64,000 bases of DNA from Paenibacillus sp. JDR-2 (GTDB taxonomy: Bacteria > Bacillota > Bacilli > Paenibacillales > Paenibacillaceae): NCBI RefSeq assembly GCF_000023585.1, contig NC_012914.1:830001-894000 (forward strand). Reading direction: 5' to 3'. Positions within the stretch are counted from its first letter, which is position 1; each line of letters starts with the position of its first letter. This document shows, in pieces, positions 28,133 through 37,016 of the stretch. The notes under the pieces were generated by a model. That model saw only the letters and a list, made by a program, of their open reading frames with translations, did no database searches and had not been told where the DNA came from. The translations under genes and the position numbers were made by a program.

Positions 28133-28516
28133 ATGAAGAAGAATAGACTATTGGCATTTTTTATCGATTATATCTTGGTTCTGTTTATCTTTGTTCCAAT
28201 TAGTATCTTTATTAATATCAACTCGACTGAAGAAAATTCTAATCGACCATTTGAAATATTTTATCCGCTTCTGTTTCTAGTGCTGTTTGTTATCTCTAAT
28301 AGAGATCTTATAGGCGGCAGAAGCATCGGCAAACGAATAGTAGGGTTGGGTGTAAGGGAATATTCTAATCCTCATAACACGCCAGGGAAATTGAGGCTTT
28401 TTCTCCGGAATATATCTCTGATCGTGTGGCCGGTCGAACTCTTCCTATTGCTGATTAAGGGGAGGAGACTGGGCGACATGCTCATGAGAACTAAGGTAAT
28501 TGAACTCAATAAATAG
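28133..28516 (+). CDS. RDD-family membrane protein
   Basis: 127 aa. Membrane helices near residues 10-27, 44-60 and 95-112. The family signature with Arg-x-x-x-x-Asp-Tyr appears as RLLAFFIDYILVLFIF, and the second block RSIGKRIVGLGVREYSN matches the conserved G-K-R-x-x-G-L segment. The function of RDD proteins is poorly defined; some are Na+/H+ antiporters. It reads as lower in GC than the catabolic island that follows on the other strand. ATG 28133 was chosen over the TTG at 28115 because CAGGGGCAG precedes it. Confidence 0.8.
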   Translation: MKKNRLLAFFIDYILVLFIFVPISIFININSTEENSNRPFEIFYPLLFLVLFVISNRDLIGGRSIGKRIVGLGVREYSNPHNTPGKLRLFLRNISLIVWPVELFLLLIKGRRLGDMLMRTKVIELNK

Positions 28517-28573
28517 CAATCGGTAAAAGGAAACGCGCTGCCGGAATGAACCGGCCTGCGTGTCATCTCCGTA

Positions 28574-29476
28574 CTAGCTCCGGAGCAGCCGCCGCGCGTA
28601 TTCCTTCGGCGTGCAGCCGTTATACCGTTTGAACAGCTCGTAGAAATGCGCCATATTTTCGATGCCGACGCTCGCGGCAATGGAGGAGACGCTGGCAGGC
28701 TCCGCGACGAGCATATGCGCCGCTTTGAGTATGCGTTGTCGGTTGACGTAATCGACGAACGAAACGCCGACCGCTTTTTTGAAATACTTGGAAAAATAAC
28801 TATAATTCATCCGGGCGATCCGGCTTACCTCGTCCATGTCGATGCGCTCGCTCAAATGGCGGCTTACATAGTCGAGAACGGGGCGCATGACGGCGTCGTC
28901 CACGAATTCGTAGCTCTGCAGCAGCCCGCGGCTGTCGTGGCGGAGCAGCGTTAGCAGCAAATGCTTGATATGCATGCTGGCCGCGATCTCGTACCCCTTC
29001 CGCATGCCGATCATTTCCTCGTGTATGTCCGTCAGGATGCCGGCCATCTCCCGCCTTGCCGCGGTGTTCTCCCTGAATATATAGTTCAGCTCCTCGAGAG
29101 GTCGGATGAGTTCCGAGAAGTGCCGGTAATACATCATCATCGCCGGGTCGAAATAGCGCTGCAGATCAACGTGCAGCACGATATAGATTAAAGGCCCGTC
29201 CGACGTCTTTTGGCTGAGATGGAGCTCAGAGGAGCCAACGATGGCGACATCTCCCGCGTCAAGCGCGTAGCAATGGCCCGGCGTATGGAAATTCATGGAC
29301 CCATCCTGCACCAGAATGAGTTCGACCTCCTTGTGATAATGCCAGCGCCTATTCGACGGGCCGGGTTTCGACTCGTCCGTGAACTGCCACGCTTTGATGC
29401 AGAGATGCTGGTTCTGGTAATGGATCGGCTCCTGAAATTGTTCGCTTTCCGGGACATGCACCTGAACGTTTTTCAC
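28574..29476 (-). CDS. AraC-family transcriptional regulator with cupin sensor domain
   Basis: 300 aa, probably from GTG 29476. The N-terminal cupin region (RRWHYHKEVELILVQDGSMNFHTPGHCYALDAGDVAIVGSSELHLSQ) would bind a sugar ligand. The C-terminal double helix-turn-helix is ERIDMDEVSRIARMNYSYFSKYFKKAVG and ASVSSIAASVGIENMAHFYELFKRYNGCTPKEYARR. It is divergent from two Gfo/Idh/MocA genes with a 131-bp gap, the classical setting for local control of sugar catabolism. It starts the GC-rich island. Confidence 0.9.
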   Translation of the reverse strand: MKNVQVHVPESEQFQEPIHYQNQHLCIKAWQFTDESKPGPSNRRWHYHKEVELILVQDGSMNFHTPGHCYALDAGDVAIVGSSELHLSQKTSDGPLIYIVLHVDLQRYFDPAMMMYYRHFSELIRPLEELNYIFRENTAARREMAGILTDIHEEMIGMRKGYEIAASMHIKHLLLTLLRHDSRGLLQSYEFVDDAVMRPVLDYVSRHLSERIDMDEVSRIARMNYSYFSKYFKKAVGVSFVDYVNRQRILKAAHMLVAEPASVSSIAASVGIENMAHFYELFKRYNGCTPKEYARRLLRS

Positions 29477-29607
29477 CGGTTGATCGCCCTCTTTGCGCCA
29501 TAGTCAATTTGGATACAAAAGGCCCAAATATCGTAATTGTAGCCCGCAAACCCTCGTACTAAGATAATTTATGTGAAGTATACCATAAAAGAAGGAGAGT
29601 GTCCGAG

Positions 29608-30585
29608 ATGAGAGTAGCGGTGGTAGGCTGCGGCGGCATGGGGCATGTGCATGCGAAAAACTTCGACGGAATGGCGGATGCTGAGCTAGTTGGCGTATGC
29701 GATATCGATGCGGAGCTGGCCGGCGAGCTGGCCCGCATGACGGGAACACGCGCCTTCTGTTCATTCGCCGATATGCTGAGAGAGACGGATGCGCAGGTCA
29801 TCAGCATCGCGCTGCCAAGCTATCTGCATAAGCAGGCCGTGCTGGAGGCGGCGGAGGCCGGCAGGCATGTCATTTGCGAGAAACCGGTGGCGTTGTCGCT
29901 GGAGGATACCGATGAGATCATTGAGGCTTGCCGCCGAAACGGCGTTCGGCTTTTTGTTGGACATGTCGTCCGGTTTTTTCCTGAATACGAGCAGGCAAGC
30001 AGGCAGATTGAAGACGGGAGAATCGGCGAACCCGGTGTAGCCCATACGAAGCGGGTCGGGGGCCATCCCGGAATCGCGAGGGACTGGTTCAAGGATCATG
30101 CGAAAAGCGGCGGCGTTATCGTCGACATGATGATCCATGACATCGACTTTATGCGGTGGATCTGGGGAGAGGTCAAGTCGGTTTACGCCATGAATGCCTG
30201 CACGGACGACTCGGATTACGCACTGGTCACGCTGGAGTTCGCAAACGGGGCTGCAGCCAACCTGGAAGCGCATTGGGGCGATCCCGGTCCGTTCCGGTAC
30301 GCGGCCGAAATTTCCGGCTCTGCGGGACTGATCCGGCTGGACAGCGCGGCCTCCGGCTCGCTGCACGTCCGCACCCGCGCTCAGGCTGATAGGGACGGGC
30401 GGTTCGCCGAAATTCCGCAAAGCCCTGGCGTTCTGAGTCCGTACGACAGGGAGCTGGCGCATTTTCTGGCATGCGTGCGGGACGGCGCGGAGCCGCTTGT
30501 TACGGCGGAGGACGCGCGGGAGGCGCTCCGCATTGCACTGGCCGCGCTGGAATCGATAAAAACGGGAAAAGTCGTTTTATTATAA
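29608..30585 (+). CDS. Gfo/Idh/MocA-family oxidoreductase (first of two)
   Basis: 325 aa from ATG 29608 (GGAG ten bases upstream). N-terminal Rossmann motif VAVVGCGGMGHVHAKNF, the family EKP motif as HVICEKPVALSLED near residues 89-102, and the substrate-domain GGVIVDMMIHDIDFMRWIWG with the H-D-x-D catalytic region. NAD(P)-dependent sugar or cyclitol dehydrogenase. Directly followed by a second, diverged family member, so the two may act on consecutive oxidation steps or on partner substrates released by the island's glycosidase. Confidence 0.93.
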   Translation: MRVAVVGCGGMGHVHAKNFDGMADAELVGVCDIDAELAGELARMTGTRAFCSFADMLRETDAQVISIALPSYLHKQAVLEAAEAGRHVICEKPVALSLEDTDEIIEACRRNGVRLFVGHVVRFFPEYEQASRQIEDGRIGEPGVAHTKRVGGHPGIARDWFKDHAKSGGVIVDMMIHDIDFMRWIWGEVKSVYAMNACTDDSDYALVTLEFANGAAANLEAHWGDPGPFRYAAEISGSAGLIRLDSAASGSLHVRTRAQADRDGRFAEIPQSPGVLSPYDRELAHFLACVRDGAEPLVTAEDAREALRIALAALESIKTGKVVLL

Positions 30586-30604
30586 TCGCAAGGAGGAGTA
30601 AACG

Positions 30605-31588
30605 GTGAAAAAACTGAAAGTAGGTCTGATCAGCTTTGCGCACGGCCATGCATACAGCTATTTAGCGAGTCTGGCCGCTATGCCGGAGGTCGAGATCGTT
30701 GGCATCGCCGACGAGTCGCAGAGCCGTGTGGCATCGATCGTCGAAAGCACGGGCCTGCCTTACTACGCCGATTATCGGGAACTGCTCGCTACCGACGCCG
30801 ATGCCATCGTCATCTGCTCGGAGAATGTCCATCACGCCAAGCATGCGATCGCGGCGGCCGAAGCGCGAAAGCATGTGCTGTGCGAGAAGCCGCTTGGCAT
30901 CTCCGTCAGCGAAATGGAACGGATGATCGCCGCCGCACGGGATAACGGCGTCCAGCTGATGACCGCCTTTCCATGCCGCTATCTGCCGGCCGTGACCGGT
31001 GCCAAAGCCGCGATCGAGCGCGGCGATATCGGCGACATCGTCGCCGTCAAAGGAACCAACCACGGGACGAATCCCGGCGGCTGGTTTACCGACAAGGCGC
31101 TTTCGGGCGGCGGAGCCCTGCTTGACCATACGGTCCATGTGATGGATCTGCTGAACTGGATGATCGGCACCGAGGTGAAGGAGGTTTACGGATACGCGGC
31201 AACGCGGTTCGGCGAAACGGAAATCGACGACGCGGGCCTCGTTCACGTGAAATTCGCCGGAGGCGCCTTCGCCGTTATCGATACAAGCTGGTCCCGTCCG
31301 AAATCGTTCCCTACCTGGGGCGACGTGACGATGGAAATCATCGGCACGAAAGGCTGCATCGCCGTCGACGGCTTCGCCCAGAAAAATGAAGTGTACAGCG
31401 ATCTTGCCGGCAAAGGCAGCTGGAGCTATTGGGGCGACGATATGGATCGGCTGATGATCGAGTCGTTCGTAGGGTCGTTGCTGGAGGGTCGGCCGGTGCC
31501 GATAACCGGCGAAGACGGCTTGCGGTCCGCCGCCGTGGCGCTGGCCGCCTACGAGTCCGCGAAGCTGGGACAGCCGGTCGCGCTGTAA
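30605..31588 (+). CDS. Gfo/Idh/MocA-family oxidoreductase (second of two)
   Basis: 327 aa from GTG 30605 behind AGGAGGAG. It is less typical at its N-terminus, KVGLISFAHGHAYSYLASLA, where the usual G-x-G-x-x-G is replaced by FAHGHAYSYL, as in one subgroup of the family. The EKP motif is present (HVLCEKPLGISVSEMERMI) as is the catalytic GGGALLDHTVHVMDLLNWMIG. Co-transcribed with the first. The different nucleotide-binding loop means NAD binding should be checked rather than assumed. Confidence 0.92.
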   Translation: MKKLKVGLISFAHGHAYSYLASLAAMPEVEIVGIADESQSRVASIVESTGLPYYADYRELLATDADAIVICSENVHHAKHAIAAAEARKHVLCEKPLGISVSEMERMIAAARDNGVQLMTAFPCRYLPAVTGAKAAIERGDIGDIVAVKGTNHGTNPGGWFTDKALSGGGALLDHTVHVMDLLNWMIGTEVKEVYGYAATRFGETEIDDAGLVHVKFAGGAFAVIDTSWSRPKSFPTWGDVTMEIIGTKGCIAVDGFAQKNEVYSDLAGKGSWSYWGDDMDRLMIESFVGSLLEGRPVPITGEDGLRSAAVALAAYESAKLGQPVAL

Positions 31589-31610
31589 TAGGGAATAATA
31601 GAATAAATAG

Positions 31611-31644
31611 GCCGATGGAACCGCAAGGCGTCCATCGGCTTTTC
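31611..31644 (+). terminator. Probable terminator after the Gfo/Idh pair
   Basis: Nine-base stem GCCGATGGA/TCCATCGGC with an 11-nt loop, then only TTTT, so it may be leaky. Confidence 0.6.
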
Positions 31645-31730
31645 GCAATCTCCAGAGGCGCCAATTGACGCCCGTCTTTGTTCATGCTCATAATAGCACA
31701 TAAAGATTTTGAAGTCGGGGACGGTGCGCC

Positions 31731-33521
31731 ATGGCTTTCCTGAGAAAACTGTCGATCCGTTCGCAACTGCTTATTTTGGCCGGTTCGACCATTATCGTCA
31801 TACTGGTGATCGTTCTGCATACCTACACCATGATGTCTGGGATGATCACCCGCAGCCATGAGGAATACGTAAGGCAGACGGTGACGGAAATGAAGAAGAA
31901 CGTCGCCTCCAACCGGGATGTCATCTACCGCCTCATGCAGGATATTTCCTACAATCCGGATATACAGGATTATTTGGTTGAGACGGACAATCTGGTCCGT
32001 TACGACAAGTTCACCAAGCTGACCAAATATTTGAGCGGTCAGAAGGATCTGAAGGAAGGCATCCAGGATATCATCATCTCAGGCAACAACGACACATGGA
32101 TCGACCTGGCCGGGGGCAACCGCTATCTGGTGCCGCTTCGGGCACAGCTCTCCGATCAGAGTTTGAACGCCAACTATGAGGGGATGCGCAAGTTCGAAAA
32201 TTTGTACGGCGGCGCGGACATGCTTGTCTTCGCTACGTCCATCGTTTATTCGCGGCCAGGGGAACTGTTCAACCGCAATATCGGAACGGCGTTCTTCGTC
32301 GTTGATCCAACCGCCCTCATGGGCGAGCAGGAATACTCCTCGAAGCAGCCCGGCACGCAAATTTATTTGCTCGACCGCGACCGCAAAGTCGTCGCAAGCA
32401 ATTCCTCGCTGAGCGCGGGGAGCGAATTCCCGGCCATGGAAGAAAACCCGCCAAGCGGGGACAACCGAATCGTGAAATGGAAAAACCAAAGTTACGTGGT
32501 CGAGTCGGAAACGCTGCCCGAAATTGACGGCACCGTTCTCAGCATGGTGCCCGAAAACGAACTGCTGCGCGATTTGCTCGACATCCGCAGGCAGGAGCTG
32601 ATTATTCTCGGCATTGCCCTGCTCATGCTGGCCATTCCGTTTATGTTTATCGTCAACAACATCCTGCGTCCGCTGAAAAGGCTGATCTTCTTTATCACGA
32701 CGCTCAGGCGGGGAGATCCGCTCAAGCTCAAAAAGCGGATTTCGCTCCATGGCTACATGGAAATCAGCATCGTGGCAACGGAGCTGAACAGCATGCTTGA
32801 CGAGATCGACCATTTGACGCAGAGCCTGCTCGAGACCAATACGCGGCTTTACAGTACCGAGCTGGAGAAGAAAAAGTCGGAGCTCGCCTTTTTGCGCAGC
32901 CAGATTAATCCCCATTTTTTGTACAACACATTGGAAGCGATTACGGGCATCGCCGTCGTCGAGGGACAGGATAAAATCAAAACGATGACGCGGTCTCTGT
33001 CGAGTATTTTCCGCTACAGCATCAAGGGTTCGAGCGAGGTGCCGCTGAGCGAGGAAATCCGGATGGTCGATTCGTATATCCGCATCCAGCAAATCCGCTT
33101 CGAGGGCAGGTTCGACGTCCAATACGAGCTAACGGACGATGCGATGGCGTTCCGCGTACCGAAAATGATTTTGCAGCCGATTGCGGAGAACGCGATCTAT
33201 CACGGCTTTGAGCCAACGCTGAAGAAGGGACGGCTGTGGATCAGAGGCGCCGTAAGCGGCGATGGTCAGCTGATTGTGCAAGTGGAGGATGACGGCGTTG
33301 GCATCGAGCCCGCAAGGCTCGAGGAGCTGCGCCTCATGATGTCTGCCACGTCCTCGGGGCCGGAGGAGCATGGCGAGAGCAAAAGCATTGGCCTGGTTAA
33401 CGTCAACAACCGCATCCGTCTCATGTTCGGCGGCGACTGCGGGCTTCGCGTCGACAGCGGGGCGGGATCCGGCACGCGGGTCGAGCTGATCATAGGAGAG
33501 GGGAGGGCGCCTGATGCATAA
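31731..33521 (+). CDS. YesM-family sensor histidine kinase
   Basis: 596 aa. Membrane helix at residues ~14-35 (LLILAGSTIIVILVIVL), a long extracellular dCache-like region to about 290, a second helix near 291-312, HAMP, then the His_kinase domain with H395 in LRSQINPHFLYNTLEAI and the HATPase with N-box LQPIAENAIYHGFE and G-box DDGVGIEPARL. Overlaps the regulator start by 8 nt. It probably senses the glycan fragment imported by the LplB/YtcP-type system at 35122-38687. Confidence 0.93.
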   Translation: MAFLRKLSIRSQLLILAGSTIIVILVIVLHTYTMMSGMITRSHEEYVRQTVTEMKKNVASNRDVIYRLMQDISYNPDIQDYLVETDNLVRYDKFTKLTKYLSGQKDLKEGIQDIIISGNNDTWIDLAGGNRYLVPLRAQLSDQSLNANYEGMRKFENLYGGADMLVFATSIVYSRPGELFNRNIGTAFFVVDPTALMGEQEYSSKQPGTQIYLLDRDRKVVASNSSLSAGSEFPAMEENPPSGDNRIVKWKNQSYVVESETLPEIDGTVLSMVPENELLRDLLDIRRQELIILGIALLMLAIPFMFIVNNILRPLKRLIFFITTLRRGDPLKLKKRISLHGYMEISIVATELNSMLDEIDHLTQSLLETNTRLYSTELEKKKSELAFLRSQINPHFLYNTLEAITGIAVVEGQDKIKTMTRSLSSIFRYSIKGSSEVPLSEEIRMVDSYIRIQQIRFEGRFDVQYELTDDAMAFRVPKMILQPIAENAIYHGFEPTLKKGRLWIRGAVSGDGQLIVQVEDDGVGIEPARLEELRLMMSATSSGPEEHGESKSIGLVNVNNRIRLMFGGDCGLRVDSGAGSGTRVELIIGEGRAPDA

Positions 33522-34932
33522 GGTGCTTATTGTGGACGACGAGAGTTGGGTGCTGGAAAGTCTCAAAGATCTAGTGGATTGGGCCCGCTACGGGTTCGAA
33601 GTGGCCGGACAAGCGAATAACGGGACGGATGCGCTGGAGGCGATGCGCAGGCTCCGGCCGGATGTCGTCTTCACCGATATCCGGATGCCGGAGATGAGCG
33701 GGTTGGAGCTGATCCAGCGGGGGCGGAGTGTGGGCTTTCCTGTCCATTTCGTCGTCGTCAGCGGCTACGCCGAATTCGCTTACGCGCAAAAGGCAATGTC
33801 GTACGGAGCGGTCGCTTATTGTCTGAAGCCTTTCGACGAGCCGGAAATTTCCGGCGTCCTGATGAAGCTGGGCAAGCTGCTCGATGCCGCCAAAGGAACG
33901 GCCGATTCGCCGCTCGTTCAACTGCTGGAGGAGCCAAGCGAAGACGCCCGCGCGAAGCTTCAAGGCGAGCTCGAGCGGATTGGCATTGGAGACTGGGCGA
34001 CGGCGGGCATCGTCCCGGTCGTATCGGTCGGGCAGGGCGAGCTGCCCGGCCTGCGCGGACCTTCGATCCGCTTGAAGATGGGACCGTCGAAGACCGCCTA
34101 TCTGCTCGGGGCGGTCAAGGCGGAGGAGCTGGCAAGCGGGTGGAGGAGGCAGTTCCCGCCTGATTTATCGGGTATCGGCATCGGTGCCGGGATTACCGAT
34201 CTCAGCGGGGTGCGCAGCGCCATTGCGGGCGCGGATATGCTGGCCCATCAATTCTTCGTGACGGGAAAGCGGGGTGTTTACGAACACCGGCCGTACAAGG
34301 AAAACGAGCTGAACCGGCGAATGTCGGAGATAAGCGACGCGATCGCCGCGGTGGACATGCCGGCGATCGATGCGGCGTTCCGCCATATCGCGGAGCTGTT
34401 TCGGGAAGACGCGTTGTCCACCCGTCACGCCTTCCGGGTGTACAACATGACGATCTCGTTTCTGTTCAAGCTGGGGCAGACGGAGGAAACGCTGTACAGC
34501 TACGAGCAGCTAGTCCAGTCGTTCGGCGACGTGTTCGACATGCTGGGCGAGCTGCAGGCGCTTGTCGTCCGCCACTGCCGCGGCGGTGAGGCGCATCCCC
34601 CGGAGACGAAGAACAGGACCTTCAACCAGATCTTGCAGTACGTGACCGACCATTTCCGGGAGGAGCTGTCGCTGCAGGGCCTGTCGGAGCAATTTTTCAT
34701 GAATCCCAGCTATATCAGTCAGCTGTTCAAGAAGGAAGTCGGCGAGACGTTCGTCGGCTATATTTCACAGCTTCGGATCGCGCATGCATGCAAGCTGCTC
34801 GATGAGAATGACGATTATTCGATTCATGAGATTGCCGAGAAAATCGGATACAACGACTATTTTTATTTTGCGCGGCTGTTTAAGAAAATGACCGGCAAGA
34901 CGCCGACTCAATACCGCAGCGAGCGGAAGTGA
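33514..34932 (+). CDS. YesN-family response regulator, AraC type
   Basis: 472 aa, full-length form. Receiver with D55 in VVFTDIRMPEMSG and Lys in CLKPFDEPE; a central region of about 230 residues of the type found in YesN regulators; C-terminal AraC domain (LSLQGLSEQFFMNPSYISQLFKKEVG and YSIHEIAEKIGYNDYFYFARLFKKMTGKTPTQYRSE). Coupled to the kinase. Followed by a terminator, so its presumed target promoter lies before 35122. Confidence 0.94.
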   Translation: MHKVLIVDDESWVLESLKDLVDWARYGFEVAGQANNGTDALEAMRRLRPDVVFTDIRMPEMSGLELIQRGRSVGFPVHFVVVSGYAEFAYAQKAMSYGAVAYCLKPFDEPEISGVLMKLGKLLDAAKGTADSPLVQLLEEPSEDARAKLQGELERIGIGDWATAGIVPVVSVGQGELPGLRGPSIRLKMGPSKTAYLLGAVKAEELASGWRRQFPPDLSGIGIGAGITDLSGVRSAIAGADMLAHQFFVTGKRGVYEHRPYKENELNRRMSEISDAIAAVDMPAIDAAFRHIAELFREDALSTRHAFRVYNMTISFLFKLGQTEETLYSYEQLVQSFGDVFDMLGELQALVVRHCRGGEAHPPETKNRTFNQILQYVTDHFREELSLQGLSEQFFMNPSYISQLFKKEVGETFVGYISQLRIAHACKLLDENDDYSIHEIAEKIGYNDYFYFARLFKKMTGKTPTQYRSERK

Positions 34933-34975
34933 CTTTCGATATGCATTATTTTTAGTACCGCTATGGATTCTTTTT

Positions 34976-35007
34976 AGAAAACCTTCGCCGAAGGTTTTCT
35001 TTTTTTA
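34976..35007 (+). terminator. Strong terminator after YesN
   Basis: Eleven-base perfect stem AGAAAACCTTC/GAAGGTTTTCT with a 3-nt loop and a T7 tail. Confidence 0.9.
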
Positions 35008-35121
35008 TGCAAGGACGGTTTGGGAGGCGGAACCTATAAATTGCGTGCATACCCGGGGCGCGGCTTGGCTGGTAGCATAGGTAATAGCAAAAGGATGGCA
35101 ACGCTTACAAGGAGGTTCGCA

Positions 35122-36030
35122 ATGGGGAAATCTATCGGGAAGGAACTTTATAAATTCCGTTATCTGTATCTGCTTCTCCTTCCTACCGTGCTTTACTACG
35201 CTTTGTTCCAATACCTTCCGATGTACGGCGTGCTGCTCGCATTCAAGGACTTTCACATCCGCGAAGGCATACTCCGCAGCCCGTGGATCGGCCTCGATAA
35301 CTTCAAGGAACTGGTGGGGCAGAGCGATTTCTGGAAAGCGTTTTGGAACACGGTCTACATCAGCTGCGGCAGGATCATTTTCGAATTTCCGGTCGCGATC
35401 ATTCTTGCGCTGATGATCAATGAGGTGGCAAGAGAGAAGCTCAAAAAATTTTACCAGACCGTATATACGTTTCCGCATTTTATTTCGTGGGTTATCATCA
35501 GCGGCATCATGTTCAACTTCCTGGGAAGCGCCGGCGTGCTCAACGAGCTGCTCGCTTCGCTAGGTTTTGAGAAAGTCACGTTCCTGACCGATCCGTCACT
35601 GTTCAGGCCGATCCTGTTCATCTCGAGCATATGGAAGGAGGTCGGCTGGAGCGCGATTATCTACCTGGCGGCCATCGCGGGGATCAATCCGGAGTTGTAT
35701 GAGGCTGCTTATGTGGACGGAGCCGGCCGCTTCCAGCAGCTGATGTCGGTCACTTGGCCCTCGATTCGCGGCACGGCGGCGATTCTGCTAATTCTGGCCG
35801 TCGGCAATGCGATGAACGGCGGCTTCGATCAGATTTTCAACCTATACAATCCTGGCGTCTACAGCACCGGCGACATTATCGACACCTACGTCTACCGGTC
35901 GGCCTTCGACAGCGGCTTAGGGTTCGGCGTCACGACCGCAATCGGCCTGTTCAAGGCGGTTCTAAACTTCGCCCTGCTGTATAGCGCCAACTTCATCGTA
36001 AAAAGATTGGGCGGGGAGGGACTGGTATAA
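35122..36030 (+). CDS. Carbohydrate ABC permease, LplB type
   Basis: 302 aa from ATG 35122 behind AAGGAGG; the frame is open further upstream but unsupported. Six membrane helices starting near residue 13 (YLYLLLLPTVLYYALFQYLPMYGVLLAFKDF). The EAA loop is YEAAYVDGAGRFQQLMSVTWPSI near residues 193-215. This group moves complex polysaccharide fragments in Firmicutes. The stop overlaps the next start by one base (TAATG). No ATPase gene accompanies it. Confidence 0.93.
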   Translation: MGKSIGKELYKFRYLYLLLLPTVLYYALFQYLPMYGVLLAFKDFHIREGILRSPWIGLDNFKELVGQSDFWKAFWNTVYISCGRIIFEFPVAIILALMINEVAREKLKKFYQTVYTFPHFISWVIISGIMFNFLGSAGVLNELLASLGFEKVTFLTDPSLFRPILFISSIWKEVGWSAIIYLAAIAGINPELYEAAYVDGAGRFQQLMSVTWPSIRGTAAILLILAVGNAMNGGFDQIFNLYNPGVYSTGDIIDTYVYRSAFDSGLGFGVTTAIGLFKAVLNFALLYSANFIVKRLGGEGLV

Positions 36031-36965
36031 TGGAATCGAATTCGGCCGCATCGGCGGGCCAATCGTCGCCCGAAGTCCGTCAGGGGCCGCGAAGGCAGCG
36101 CAAGTTCAGCATCGCGGACATCATCATTCATTTCGTACTTATTCTGCTTACGCTCAGTACGATACTGCCGTTCTACAATGTCGTGCTGATGTCGTTCAGC
36201 AACACGGCAGCGATCTCCAAGCAGCTGGTCTATCTCTTTCCGACGACCTTCGACTTGTCAGCCTACAGTTATATTTTACATGAGCCGCGGTTTCTGAAGG
36301 CCCTGCTGGTCACGCTGTTTGTGACGGTCGTCGGCACGTCAATCAACATGCTAGTAACTATCACGGGTGCCTACGTCATGTCCAAGACGGGTTTTCCCGG
36401 CCGTAAAATCGTCATGTCGGGCATCATTTTCACCATGTTCTTCAATGGCGGACTCATCCCGTTCTATCTAACGATGAAAAATCTGCACTTGATCAACAAT
36501 CTGCTCGTCATGGTGCTTCCGGTAGCGGTCAACACGTTCTACCTGATCATTTGCATCGCCTTCTTCCGGACGCTTCCGGCGGCACTCGAGGAGTCGGCCA
36601 AGATAGACGGCGCCAACGAGCTTCAGGTGCTGGTTAAAATCATCGTGCCGATCTCGATGCCGATGATTGCCACGATTACCCTGTTCTACGCGGTCGACCG
36701 CTGGAACGAATGGTGGTACGGCGTTTTGTTCATGACCAATGTGAATCTGCTTCCGATGCAGGCCCTCCTTCGCGAACTGTTGACCAATTATGCGCAGGTG
36801 CTCTCGAGCATCACGACCAGCGTTCAGCTGCAGAATACCGGTCTCCAGCCGGAGATGCTGAAGATGGCGGTGCTCGTCGTCAGCGCGCTGCCGATCGTCT
36901 GCCTGTATCCGTTCCTGCAAAAATATTTTGCCAAAGGCGTTATGATAGGATCCGTTAAAGGATAA
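36030..36965 (+). CDS. Carbohydrate ABC permease, LplC/YtcP type
   Basis: 311 aa. Six helices starting at ~29; the segment SNTAAISKQLVYLFPTTFDLSAY and the EAA loop EESAKIDGANELQVLVKIIVPISMP near residues 190-214 are typical of the YtcP subfamily. Ends with the usual KYFAKGVMIGSVKG. It overlaps lplB-type gene by one base and works with it. Ribosome site GGGGAGGG lies inside the upstream gene. Confidence 0.93.
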   Translation: MESNSAASAGQSSPEVRQGPRRQRKFSIADIIIHFVLILLTLSTILPFYNVVLMSFSNTAAISKQLVYLFPTTFDLSAYSYILHEPRFLKALLVTLFVTVVGTSINMLVTITGAYVMSKTGFPGRKIVMSGIIFTMFFNGGLIPFYLTMKNLHLINNLLVMVLPVAVNTFYLIICIAFFRTLPAALEESAKIDGANELQVLVKIIVPISMPMIATITLFYAVDRWNEWWYGVLFMTNVNLLPMQALLRELLTNYAQVLSSITTSVQLQNTGLQPEMLKMAVLVVSALPIVCLYPFLQKYFAKGVMIGSVKG

Positions 36966-37016
36966 TAAGGGCGTCATGCTGTTATTATAAAATTTAACAT
37001 TAGGGGGATAAGAGAA

